Below, piece after piece: positions 43,346-52,193 of a stretch of DNA of 64,000 nt; position 1 is the first letter of the stretch, and each line of letters begins with the position of its first letter. The stretch is from Anaerolineales bacterium UBA5195 (lineage in GTDB: Bacteria > Chloroflexota > Anaerolineae > Anaerolineales > Villigracilaceae): assembly GCA_002412925.1 (NCBI GenBank), contig DHVZ01000100.1:1-64000 (forward strand). Direction: 5' to 3'. A program made the translations under genes and the position numbers. The notes beneath the pieces were generated by a model. The model saw nothing but the letters and a program-made list of their open reading frames with translations. It was not told the origin of the DNA and did not search any database.

Positions 43346-44862
43346 AAATTTCCTGCCATGGTTTTAATAATTGTCTGATCGTCCACGTCATCAGCGTATT
43401 CAGCGGCTTTCTTGCGGTCTCGCAACACAATGATCCGGTGGCTGGTGCGCATGACTTCTTCCAATTCGGATGAAATGAAGACACACGACATGCCTTCTTC
43501 GGCCAGGTCAAGCACCAGTTTTTGAATTTCTGCTTTTGCGCCCACATCGATCCCGCGCGTGGGTTCATCCAGGATCAACACCTTCGGGTCTGTCGCCAGC
43601 CAGCGCGCCAGGATCACCTTTTGTTGGTTTCCGCCGCTCAGGTTTTTCACCAATTGATCTGGGGATGGGGTGCTAATCCCCAGAAGCTGGATATATTTTT
43701 CGGCAATTTCATACTGTTTCTGGAGATTCAGGTATTTAAACCATCCGTAGCGAGCCTGCAGAGCCAGAATGATATTCTCGCGAATGGTTAAATCGCCCAC
43801 AACCCCTTCGGCTTTGCGGTCTTCAGGACACAAGGCAATCCCATTTTGCAGGGACACCAAGGGTGAAAAGTCATTAAACTTCTTGCCGTCCAACGTGAGA
43901 GTACCTTTATCGGGTGTGTCGATGCCAAAAAGCAAGTTGGCCATTTCAGTACGACCGGAACCTAATAAACCCGCAATCCCGACCACTTCGTTCGCGTGGA
44001 GTTCCATGTCGAATGGTTCAAGAGAACCTGTAAGCCCCAGCCCCTTGGCTTCAAGCAAGCTTTTTTTACTTTCTTTTTGTTCTACAACAAGTTTGGCTTT
44101 TGAAACCTCATCTAGGTCGCTCAGGCTGCGCCCCAACATCTTGGCAATCAACTCCATGCGTGGTAACAAAGCCGAGCTATAAGTGCCAACCAACTTACCA
44201 TTCCGTAAGACCGTGATTCGGTCGGAAACCTGATACACCTGATCAAGAAAATGAGTGATAAAAATAATGCCGAGGCCTTCACCCTTTAATTTTTCCATCA
44301 CTTCAAAGAGTCGATTCGCCTCATGCACATCCAGGCTTGAGGTGGGTTCATCGAGAATCAGAATCTTGGCAGAAGAAATTTCAAGCGAACGAGCAATTGC
44401 CACCATTTGTTGGATGGCAACCGAAAAATTTCCCAAGGGTTGGGTGACATCAATCTCGACATCCAGCCTTTCCAACATCTGCCTGGCAAGGGCATTCATC
44501 TTTTTCCAGTCAATACCGCCGAAAAAAAGATGAGGCTCATGACCCAGCATGATATTTTCGGCAACAGAGATATTGGTGCACAGGTTGACTTCCTGGTAAA
44601 CCGTGCTGATGCCGAGTTCCTGAGAGTGCTGAGGAGACCGCACCTGAACAAGTTTGCCATCCAGTTCAATGGAACCAGCCTCAGGGTGTTCCACACCGGT
44701 CAGGACTTTGATCAGGGTAGATTTCCCGGCTCCATTCTCGCCGATCAGGGCGTGAATCTCGCCCCGTTTCAAGGCAAAATCGACATCTTCCAAGGCATTG
44801 ACGCCCGGAAAAGTCTTTGAAATGCTCTTCATGGTCAGGATAAAATCATTTGTATTCGTCAT
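43342..44862 (-). CDS. ytfR: Sugar ABC transporter ATP-binding protein with two NBDs (YtfR-like)
   Basis: 506 residues. The first domain has Walker A GENGAGKST and Walker B ILILDEPTSSLD. The second has the degenerate Walker A GLLGSGRTE typical of carbohydrate ATPases of the RbsA type, the signature LSGGNQQK and Walker B VLILDEPTRGID. It powers uptake through the two permeases. Confidence 0.92.
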   Translation of the reverse strand: MTNTNDFILTMKSISKTFPGVNALEDVDFALKRGEIHALIGENGAGKSTLIKVLTGVEHPEAGSIELDGKLVQVRSPQHSQELGISTVYQEVNLCTNISVAENIMLGHEPHLFFGGIDWKKMNALARQMLERLDVEIDVTQPLGNFSVAIQQMVAIARSLEISSAKILILDEPTSSLDVHEANRLFEVMEKLKGEGLGIIFITHFLDQVYQVSDRITVLRNGKLVGTYSSALLPRMELIAKMLGRSLSDLDEVSKAKLVVEQKESKKSLLEAKGLGLTGSLEPFDMELHANEVVGIAGLLGSGRTEMANLLFGIDTPDKGTLTLDGKKFNDFSPLVSLQNGIALCPEDRKAEGVVGDLTIRENIILALQARYGWFKYLNLQKQYEIAEKYIQLLGISTPSPDQLVKNLSGGNQQKVILARWLATDPKVLILDEPTRGIDVGAKAEIQKLVLDLAEEGMSCVFISSELEEVMRTSHRIIVLRDRKKAAEYADDVDDQTIIKTMAGNL

Positions 44863-44904
44863 TGGCCTACTCTTTATATCGAGGTTTTTGCTTTTTTCTT
44901 TTAG

Positions 44905-44938
44905 ATGAGAAGCGGCGCTTTGGAACGCCGCTTCTCAT
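44905..44938 (-). promoter_or_regulatory. Intercistronic stem-loop between binding-protein and ATPase genes
   Basis: Perfect 13-bp stem (44905-44917 with 44926-44938), 8-base loop. No U-tract follows on the minus strand, so it probably stabilises the 3' end of the binding-protein message or partly attenuates; it is unlikely to be a full terminator. Confidence 0.55.
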
Positions 44939-45000
44939 TATATTACTTTTGTTCTTTGAAGGTCACGAGTATCCCGAAAACTCATGCACAGCTGAATGAT

Positions 45001-46032
45001 TTAGTACTTGCGGGTCGGCAGCAATTCTGCAGCGTTATCAGGATAGTAGACGGTCTCGTTGGTGAGGACTTCGGCGTCGATCTGTTCGCCGTTCATGAGT
45101 TTCAGAGCCATTTCCATGACCTGCGGTCCAAGCAGAGGATTGCATTCAACATCGGCCTGTACCCAACCATCGATCATCATCTGGAAACCACCACGGGTAC
45201 CATCGACGGACACGATCTTGATCTCACCGGGTTTCACACCAGCAGCTTTCAAGGCTTCGACAGCGGCGCCGGCCATGCCGTCATTGTGGATGAAAAAGCC
45301 GTCGATCTGTCCTTCGTATTTCTTCAAGAAGGCTTCCACAACGGGTTTCGCTTCAGTAGGATTGAAGTTGCCGGTCTGGGAATCCAGAATCTTGATGTTG
45401 GGATTGAGGGTTTCGCGGAAGCCTTTGGCGCGGCCAACAGCAGCGCCGGAGCCGGTGGTGCCGCTCACTTCGAGGATGTTACCGCCGTTGGGCAGCAGTT
45501 TGTTCATTTCTTCGCCGGATTTCCTACCTTCCAACACCATATCGGAACCGATGTGGGAGACATACAGTGACTTGTCAGCAGAGACGGAGCGGTCAACAAT
45601 AATGACCGGGATTCCGGCAGCCTTGGCTTCGGTCAGAACGGCATCCCAACCATCTTCCACGACTGGAGGCAAAGCAATCACATCCACACCCTGCTGAATG
45701 CAGGCGCGCATGGCGGAGATTTGGTTTTCCTGCTTCTGCTGGGCATCTGAGAAGATCAATTTGACGCCCAATTGTTCAGCAGTCTCTTTGAAAGAAGCAG
45801 TGTTCGCGGTGCGCCAGTCGCTCTCGGCGCCGAGCTGTGGGTAGCAGAGCGTCATATCTTTGTAGGTTTTAGCAGCAGCGGGGGCAGCCGGTTCGGCAGG
45901 GGCAGCGGGAGCAGCCGGTTCGGCAGGAGCTGCAGGTTGGGCAGGGGCCGGTGCTGGGGTAGCAGCCGGTGCGCAGGCAGCAAGAAGGAACATCACTACC
46001 AATGCAGCGCTAAGTAACTTTGTGATTTTCAT
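45001..46032 (-). CDS. ytfQ: Sugar-binding lipoprotein, YtfQ family
   Basis: 343 residues. The signal peptide ends in lipobox LAAC, followed by an Ala/Pro tether, then a ribose/galactofuranose-binding fold: PQLGAESDWRTAN, FSDAQQKQENQISAMRACI, IIVDRSVSADKSLYVSHIGSDM. It closely resembles E. coli YtfQ (galactofuranose). ATG 46032 has GGAG upstream; the longer frame to 46149 has none. Confidence 0.88.
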   Translation of the reverse strand: MKITKLLSAALVVMFLLAACAPAATPAPAPAQPAAPAEPAAPAAPAEPAAPAAAKTYKDMTLCYPQLGAESDWRTANTASFKETAEQLGVKLIFSDAQQKQENQISAMRACIQQGVDVIALPPVVEDGWDAVLTEAKAAGIPVIIVDRSVSADKSLYVSHIGSDMVLEGRKSGEEMNKLLPNGGNILEVSGTTGSGAAVGRAKGFRETLNPNIKILDSQTGNFNPTEAKPVVEAFLKKYEGQIDGFFIHNDGMAGAAVEALKAAGVKPGEIKIVSVDGTRGGFQMMIDGWVQADVECNPLLGPQVMEMALKLMNGEQIDAEVLTNETVYYPDNAAELLPTRKY

Positions 46033-46196
46033 TTGCTTTCTCCTTTTTTTCTTTCGGTCGATGTGCGGATTGTCCGAAGCATTTCCCGGGATGAAATGCC
46101 GTGACTTACAACTGCTTATAAGATACGACTCCGCAAGGTAAGAATCCATGCAATCTCTCAGGAAAGAAGTCGATTTTTACATTCAGTAAGCACCTG

Positions 46197-46234
46197 AAAA
46201 AAATCCACTCTCGCGCAGGAGAGTGGATTTTTTT
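46197..46234. terminator. Strong bidirectional terminator between the two binding-protein genes
   Basis: Perfect 16-bp stem (46197-46212 with 46219-46234), 6-base loop; the arms begin with seven A and end with seven T, so it works on either strand. It ends the sensor operon (RR-HK-SBP2) before the transporter operon. Confidence 0.85.
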
Positions 46235-46277
46235 GAAAAGAGTTAATTTTCTTTCGATTGCAGTATTTTGAGGCCGG

Positions 46278-47285
46278 TCAGTATTTACGGGTTGGCAGGA
46301 CTTCTGCGGCATTGTTGGGATAAAAAATACCTTCAATGGATGGAACCCACTTTGGAACTGGCTCACCGTTGACCACCTTCAGCGCCAACTCGAAGAATTG
46401 CGGGCCAAGCAATGGGTTGCACTCAATCGTGGCATTCAACTCGCCTTCAATCATTGCTTTGAAAGCTCCCTTGGCAGCATCAACCGAAACGATCTTGATC
46501 TCAACTCCAGGTTTTAGCCCATATTCTTTAATGGCGTCAATAGCCCCCACAGCCATGTCATCGTTGTGAGCGAAAACAGCAGTGATACTGTTACCATGTT
46601 TATATAAGAAGGTTTTCATCACTTCCTTGCCCCGGGCGCGCGTAAAATCCCCTGATACCGAATCGATTATTCTCATCTCAGGATACCTTGCCAGGCTTTC
46701 CCGAAAACCTTTATAACGGCCGTTGGCGGGCGCAGAACCAAGTGTGCCCACCAACTCGACGATGTTGGCTTTCCCGTTTGTCAGTTCCATCATGACTCGC
46801 CCGGCTTTTTGGCCTTCTTCAAGAAAATCCGATCCCAGGATGGTCATATAGAGGTCTTCGGGAACATCTGCCCGGCGATCGACCATGATGATCGGGATAC
46901 CTGCTGCCTTGGCTTCCTGAAAGACTTCTTCCCAGCCGGTTTCCACAATAGGTGAAATTCCGATCACATCTACTTTTTGCATGATCAGTTTGCGAACAGC
47001 TTCGATTTGTTTTTGCTGGCTTTGCTGCGCATCTGAGAACCGCAGTTCTACTCCCAATTGGACTGCTGTTTCCTGGATTGATTTTGTGTTCGCAACCCGC
47101 CATTCACTCTCCGCGCCGAGTTGGGCAAACCCAACAATCATGTCGGCATATGTTTTCCTGGGCTTACTTTCTAGCGTAGATGCAGATTGTGGGGTGGGTG
47201 AGAGGCGCGCATCTTGAGCGCAGCTTGTTGATTCAAGCAACATGATTGAAATCACCAAGAGGGATAAAACACGCGAAACCATCAT
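46278..47285 (-). CDS. Second YtfQ-like sugar-binding lipoprotein, probable sensory partner
   Basis: 335 residues. A hydrophobic signal ends near STSC, suggesting a lipoprotein. The fold matches the other YtfQ-like protein, and the conserved positions (AQLGAESEWRVANTKS, SGDFTRARGKEVM, FAHNDDMAVGAIDAI) are even closer to E. coli YtfQ. It is encoded with the histidine kinase and response regulator and cut off from the transporter genes by a terminator. It could therefore present the sugar to the kinase's extracellular domain, as XylFII does for LytS. SD AAGGAG eight bases upstream. Confidence 0.85.
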   Translation of the reverse strand: MMVSRVLSLLVISIMLLESTSCAQDARLSPTPQSASTLESKPRKTYADMIVGFAQLGAESEWRVANTKSIQETAVQLGVELRFSDAQQSQQKQIEAVRKLIMQKVDVIGISPIVETGWEEVFQEAKAAGIPIIMVDRRADVPEDLYMTILGSDFLEEGQKAGRVMMELTNGKANIVELVGTLGSAPANGRYKGFRESLARYPEMRIIDSVSGDFTRARGKEVMKTFLYKHGNSITAVFAHNDDMAVGAIDAIKEYGLKPGVEIKIVSVDAAKGAFKAMIEGELNATIECNPLLGPQFFELALKVVNGEPVPKWVPSIEGIFYPNNAAEVLPTRKY

Positions 47286-47336
47286 ATTGAATTCTCCTTG
47301 AGCTTATCCCACAGCTGGTTGAATCTCATTCTGACT

Positions 47337-48917
47337 TCATACAGAGTCATCATTTTGAATGCCATTATCCTTTTTGGCGGGGATGACCAGGGTAACGCAA
47401 GTACCGGTCTTGTATTCGCTTCTGACTGAAAGACCAAATTGTTTTCCATAATACAGCCTGACCCGATTGTTGACATTGCCAATCCCAAAGCCACTTTCCA
47501 TTCTGATATCGTCAGATTCGGTTTCGAGTTCCGCCTGAAGTTGAGCCAATTTTTCTGCAGTAAATCCGATCCCATCATCTTCTACTTCAAGCAAAACTTC
47601 GTTTTCGTTATTCAGTTTTGCGCGCACTTGGATGGTACCACCTTGCCTTTTATTCTTGATGCCGTGATAAAGCGCATTCTCCACCAGGGGTTGAAGGATG
47701 AGCTTCAAAATAGTATTGTCTGCCACCCTTTCATCCACCTCAATTTTGAAATCCAAAATATCCCGGTAGCGCATTTTTTGAATGATCAGGTAACTTTTGG
47801 TACGCTCGATTTCTTCGCCAATCGTGATCCAATCGTTTCCTTTGCTAAGACTGATCCTGAAGAATTTTGACAATGCGCTGACGATCTCGATGACCTGGTT
47901 GGTCTTTTTGGATTCCGCCATCCAAATGATTGTATCGAGGGTGTTATACAGAAAATGCGGATTAATTTGCGCTTGCAAAGCTCTCAATTCTGCCTTTTTC
48001 AGGTTTTCCTGTTCCTTGATCTTCGAATCAAGCAGCTCCCTGATTTTCCCAATCATGATGTTGAAGCTCAAACCCAGTTCAGTAATTTCATCTACATTAT
48101 CACTGGTCATCAATGCCTGGAGGTCATTCTTGGTGATGGTGGTGGTGACATCGTGCAGCTTTTTGATAGGGGTATAAATACTTTTGGACAAGCTCCATGC
48201 AGCTACCACTGAAAACCCGATTGCAGCAAGCATCAGCGAAATGGAGATGGTTTCCCAGCGAACAAAGCCTTCACGCATGACCCGGTACTGACTTTCGGTT
48301 CGGTTGACTTCGAACAAGGCGTAATCCTGAACGACCTCCTCGACAACCGAAGAAGCAAAGCGAATATTATCCAGAAGCGCCTCATTCTCGGCCGAGGTGC
48401 TTTTATTTTCGATTTGGACTCCCATCAAATCGACATATTCAGTCAGAGTTTGCATCGTCCTGCGGATTCCCTCGAGCTTGATTTTTGCCCTGGGAGAGTC
48501 AGTATTTGTCATCATCGTCTGCAATTTGGTGTCTACATCCTTGATAATCTCATACTGTTTCCCCTGCTTGAATTCAACCTCGCCCGACACAATCCTCCAC
48601 ATTTCTGTGTCAATCTCAGGCTTGATGGTCCCACTAATGCTGTTTGCAGTGGTGATATTGGTAATAATTGCGTCATATTGCAGGCTATAGTTCAAGACCT
48701 GTATCACCAGCCAGGCATTCGTGAAACCCATGATTACAACGACAACACACAACGAGAACAAAATCTTGGACCGAATCGAGAAGTTGATCCCCGCAAAAAA
48801 GTCAGCTAGCCTCCCAAGAAATTTGAGCGGGAGTTTACCCGACGAACTTGCTCCTGATCTTACCCTGGTCAGGAACTGCTTGAACTCAAGCGCTGGTGCT
48901 TTTTTGACCACAATCAT
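47337..48917 (-). CDS. Sensor histidine kinase, YesM/LytS-like (His_kinase + HATPase_c)
   Basis: 526 residues. Membrane helix at about 52-75, an extracytoplasmic sensor region to about 225, a second helix and HAMP domain (SKSIYTPIKKL), then the His_kinase block QINPHFLYNTLDTIIW (phospho-His near 321) and the ATPase domain with EDDGIGF and GIGNVNNR. It should phosphorylate the adjacent AraC-type regulator in response to a ligand, possibly via the lipoprotein encoded after it. Confidence 0.9.
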   Translation of the reverse strand: MIVVKKAPALEFKQFLTRVRSGASSSGKLPLKFLGRLADFFAGINFSIRSKILFSLCVVVVIMGFTNAWLVIQVLNYSLQYDAIITNITTANSISGTIKPEIDTEMWRIVSGEVEFKQGKQYEIIKDVDTKLQTMMTNTDSPRAKIKLEGIRRTMQTLTEYVDLMGVQIENKSTSAENEALLDNIRFASSVVEEVVQDYALFEVNRTESQYRVMREGFVRWETISISLMLAAIGFSVVAAWSLSKSIYTPIKKLHDVTTTITKNDLQALMTSDNVDEITELGLSFNIMIGKIRELLDSKIKEQENLKKAELRALQAQINPHFLYNTLDTIIWMAESKKTNQVIEIVSALSKFFRISLSKGNDWITIGEEIERTKSYLIIQKMRYRDILDFKIEVDERVADNTILKLILQPLVENALYHGIKNKRQGGTIQVRAKLNNENEVLLEVEDDGIGFTAEKLAQLQAELETESDDIRMESGFGIGNVNNRVRLYYGKQFGLSVRSEYKTGTCVTLVIPAKKDNGIQNDDSV

Positions 48918-48968
48918 CTCCTTGGCCAGTTATCAAATCAAGCCGAAGCGCAATCTCGATTTGTATTC

Positions 48969-50549
48969 TCATGGCCGGGCCTGTGAGCGAAATTCAACGG
49001 GGGAAAAACCGGTGTTCTTTTTGAATGCAGAGCTGAAATAATGCGGGTCATTATAGCCAACCTGGTAGGCAATCTCCGCTGATTTCAACGCCGTGGTGCG
49101 CAGCAATTCTTTTGCCTTGTCGATCCGGACCTCGGTTAGATAATCTTTAAAGGTCTGATTTGTTTCCTGGGCGAAGACCATACTAAAGTGGCTGGAACTT
49201 AGATTTACTAGGGCAGCAATCTCATTGAGAGAGAAATCTGCCTCCATAAAATGAGCATCAATATATTCTTTGGCTTGCCGGATCAGTTTTGTATGTTGAC
49301 TCTTTGCCTGGTTATCTCTAAATGTTAAGGCACCGATCAGCACTTTGGAGGCCTGTTCTCTAAGGTCCTCAATGGTTTTGATATTTGTCAAAATAGCTTC
49401 AATGGAATTCAGCTCCGGAACAACCTGGTCAATATCGCCTCCCCATTCTTTTACCAACTTTGCCGTGGCGACAATTATATCTACATATATGTAATTCTTG
49501 AACTGATACGACTTGAGAGCAGTTTCTCCAAGCGGTTGAAGATAGACCTCAAAGAACTCACTAAAGCCATCCTTAACCCCGCGCCTCAAATAATTTTCAA
49601 CGGCAAGCTTATCGACCTTTAATAATTCTGCTTTATTCGTTGCTTCATTGGATCGGGAATTGCTCCCATCGGCTGCATTTTGAACCTTTACCAGGGCTTC
49701 TACAAAGGATTGGTTAAGTTCCGCAATACGTTTTTTGGGAGTTCCAGACCCCGAAGTGAGTGTATATCTTGTCGTTTTTATGTTTTGTTGGATCAATCCC
49801 AGTAATTGGTCCCTTTCTTCTTCCAGGTATTCAGGGGTATTACCCTTCATCACCAAGACAAAATATTCCCAATCCTTTTTTAGCAAAAAAACATCCGGGT
49901 TATTTTCAATCAGCCCTGAGACGATCTGGTGAACCAGTTGGTATTCGTCGTAATCGAATTGATCCGAACGGTCACCAAGCTCAATTTTGAGGATCACAAC
50001 CAGGTAATATCTGGCAATTAAATCCAGACCCAATAATTGACCCTCCTCAATCGCCTCTGTTGACGAAACTGCCCCTACAACCAGTTTTTGCAAAAGTCTT
50101 TCCCTGAGAGTCACCCGATTTTCTTCCACCTGCTCATGCAGCTTGTTCAAAATCTCTAGTTCTTTTCTCTCCTTCTCGATCTGCACCGCAATTTTTTTCA
50201 ACGCCTGTTGCATATTGTTTACCGTGACAGGCTTTAGTAGGTATTCTGTCACCCCTAACTCAATCGCTTTTTGGGCGTACTCAAACTCATCATGTCCACT
50301 GAGAATAATGATCTTGATCCGGGGCATCCGCTCTCGGACGATCTTGCAAAGCTGCAGACCATCCATGAACGGCATTTTTATATCCGTGATCAGAACATCA
50401 GGCTTGGTCGTTTGCAAAAGGGGCAAAGCCATTTCGCCGTCTGAGGCTTCACCACAGAACTCGAAGCCGTTGGCTTTCCAGTCAACATTATCGCGTATCC
50501 CCTCGCGGGTTACGATCTCATCTTCGACGAAAAAAACCTTGTACGACAT
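48969..50549 (-). CDS. Response regulator with AraC-type DNA-binding domain (YesN-like)
   Basis: 526 residues. Receiver domain with acidic pair (VEDE), phospho-Asp56 (ITDIKMPFMDG) and Lys in YLLKPV. A long central region is followed by two AraC HTH motifs at the C-terminus (FSLNEIAALVNLSSSHFSMV, SAEIAYQVGYNDPHYFSSAF). It probably activates the YtfQRT-type operon downstream. A near-consensus promoter lies about 120 bases upstream of its start. Confidence 0.92.
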   Translation of the reverse strand: MSYKVFFVEDEIVTREGIRDNVDWKANGFEFCGEASDGEMALPLLQTTKPDVLITDIKMPFMDGLQLCKIVRERMPRIKIIILSGHDEFEYAQKAIELGVTEYLLKPVTVNNMQQALKKIAVQIEKERKELEILNKLHEQVEENRVTLRERLLQKLVVGAVSSTEAIEEGQLLGLDLIARYYLVVILKIELGDRSDQFDYDEYQLVHQIVSGLIENNPDVFLLKKDWEYFVLVMKGNTPEYLEEERDQLLGLIQQNIKTTRYTLTSGSGTPKKRIAELNQSFVEALVKVQNAADGSNSRSNEATNKAELLKVDKLAVENYLRRGVKDGFSEFFEVYLQPLGETALKSYQFKNYIYVDIIVATAKLVKEWGGDIDQVVPELNSIEAILTNIKTIEDLREQASKVLIGALTFRDNQAKSQHTKLIRQAKEYIDAHFMEADFSLNEIAALVNLSSSHFSMVFAQETNQTFKDYLTEVRIDKAKELLRTTALKSAEIAYQVGYNDPHYFSSAFKKNTGFSPVEFRSQARP

Positions 50550-50664
50550 ATCTGACTTCCTCTTTAGATTGGCGAATTCTGTTTTCTATACAGCCCTTGA
50601 CAACTTTTTGGCTTGGTATGAAAATATAAATGCGTCGTCATCGTTCCCGTTATCGTTCACGTCA

Positions 50665-50694
50665 ATATTAGCAAAAAAACAAAGGTTATGTCAA
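50665..50694 (-). promoter_or_regulatory. Sigma-70-type promoter of the RR-HK-SBP2 operon
   Basis: Read on the minus strand: TTGACA (50689-50694), an 18-base spacer, TAATAT (50665-50670). It points at the response regulator gene. The leader downstream contains the near-repeat GAACGATAACG/GAACGATGACG, a possible operator. The rest of 50550-50892 shows nothing else clear. Confidence 0.65.
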
Positions 50695-50892
50695 GTGTCT
50701 TTTGGCCTGTAAACAACCCTAGAAAACCATTTGTTGACCCAATTTACAGTGCGCAGGTTCGTGACTGTTTGCACTCCTGACATGACCCGCGCTATGGAAA
50801 AAGCAGCCCTAAACTCGCCAGTCTCAGAACAACTTGCTTGACTGATTGTGATTTACCTGGCGAACCGAGAAAAACCTTTGGAGGGTAAGCCA

Positions 50893-51663
50893 ATGCAATT
50901 TACTGATGATCAACTTTATCGACTTCTGAAAGGTCCCCAGCCCCTGCGGCTGAATGGGATTGACCTGAGCGGGGGCAATCTGAGCAAGGCTTACCTGGCC
51001 AAAATCAATGTATCCGAAAATGTCTTCAGCGGGGCTGATTTGAGCGGGGCTGACCTGACTCAAACTAACCTGAACATGGCAAACCTATCCAAGGCTGATT
51101 TAAGCGCGGCCGACTTGAGCGGAGCTGACCTGACCGAGGCTAACCTGAACATGGCCAAAATGCTCAAGACTAACCTGCACGGGACGAACCTGTTCAAGGC
51201 TGACCTGAATACGACCACCCTGCGCGAAGCTGACTTGAGCAAGGCCAACTTGATTAACGCTAACCTGAATATGGCTAACTTGCGCGAGACTGACTTGAAC
51301 ATGGCTAACTTGCGCGAGGCTAACCTGTTCAAGGCAAATCTGTTCAAGTCTAATCTAAACATGGCTAACCTGAGCGGGGCTAACCTGAGTGGGGCCAACT
51401 TGAGCGGGTCTAACCTGAAAATGGCAAATCTAAGCGGGGCAAATCTAAGCGAGGCTAACCTGACCGAGGCTGACCTGCGCAAAGCTGATCTGGGTGGGCG
51501 GGCCAACTTGAGCGGGGCTGACTTGAGTGGGGCCGACTTGAGTGGGGCCTACTTGATCAATGCCGATCTGAGCGGGACTAAACTAACAGGAACCTATTAT
51601 CACGAAAAAACACGCTGGCCCAGTGGTTTTGACCCCGTGGCAGCTGGGGCCATTTTGGTGTGA
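50893..51663 (+). CDS. Pentapeptide-repeat protein
   Basis: 256 residues, almost entirely A(D/N)LSG-type pentapeptides (ADLSGADL, ANLSGANLSG, ANLREANLF) from about residue 20 to 235. These form a right-handed quadrilateral beta-helix. The C-terminal WPSGFDP..AGAI cap is typical. Related proteins include DNA-gyrase-protecting mimics, but most have no known role. SD GGAGGG before ATG 50893; an upstream in-frame GTG at 50848 is weaker. The 15-base DNA repeats make the gene prone to copy-number change. Confidence 0.88.
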   Translation: MQFTDDQLYRLLKGPQPLRLNGIDLSGGNLSKAYLAKINVSENVFSGADLSGADLTQTNLNMANLSKADLSAADLSGADLTEANLNMAKMLKTNLHGTNLFKADLNTTTLREADLSKANLINANLNMANLRETDLNMANLREANLFKANLFKSNLNMANLSGANLSGANLSGSNLKMANLSGANLSEANLTEADLRKADLGGRANLSGADLSGADLSGAYLINADLSGTKLTGTYYHEKTRWPSGFDPVAAGAILV

Positions 51664-51698
51664 CCGAAAATAATCATGCTTACCACCAGTTCATCCTG

Positions 51699-51736
51699 AA
51701 TACTTCTGCCTGTGCAAATGCGCAGGCAGAAGTATT
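51699..51736 (+). terminator. Terminator after the pentapeptide-repeat gene
   Basis: 17-bp stem (51699-51715 with 51720-51736, one G-U pair), AAAT loop, ending in AGTATTTAA. It lies 36 bases after the stop. Confidence 0.7.
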
Positions 51737-51773
51737 TAACCCAAGCTGAAGCCTGAAAATTTCTGGCTCTTTG

Positions 51774-51807
51774 GAATCTCCGCGGCAGGACCCCGCATTT
51801 TGGGGTG
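51774..51807. repeat. 34-bp dispersed repeat, copy 2
   Basis: Matches 36985-37018 at 32 of 34 positions, keeping the ACCCC/GGGGT hairpin core. It sits in a 530-base gene-free stretch (51664-52193) that also holds the second MITE copy. Confidence 0.5.
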
Positions 51808-51942
51808 TAGGCGCGCTGCACGTCACGAGAGGAGCCGCATACGTCGACATGCATTGGATGGTTCGGGTGCTTGCAGACGTTATCCGATTGGACGCTGCCA
51901 AAACTTGCTCCCGCTATGGCAACAGTCACGCCAGACGTCCCA

Positions 51943-52040
51943 CTAGTGCCGCAACTACCTTAAGCTGTAGGGCTGTTTTGAACATTTTCTCCTTGAAAGA
52001 GAACCGATTACCCTACATCTTTATAAAGTTACGGTACTAG
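51943..52040. mobile_element. 98-bp MITE-like element, copy 2
   Basis: Same orientation and length as 27103-27200, four substitutions. The terminal inverted repeats CTAGTGCCGCAACT / AGTTACGGTACTAG have two mismatches. No coding capacity. The presence of two near-identical copies implies recent mobility by a transposase supplied in trans. Confidence 0.75.
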
Positions 52041-52193
52041 CACCAAAGGTTGGTATAGTAGGGGCTTCTTTGACGGTTGTCCCTGGGGGCAGGAGGATGA
52101 GTCCTGACGGGGAGAGCGGGAATCAAATAGTCTGGCAAGACTGTGATATAAATCTGGCAGACCACTTCCCACGCCGCTGGACAGGATAAATTT

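Noticed and set aside
50950..51600. Regular short repeats that could suggest a CRISPR array
   Set aside because: The repeats are 15-base coding units of a pentapeptide protein with no spacers.
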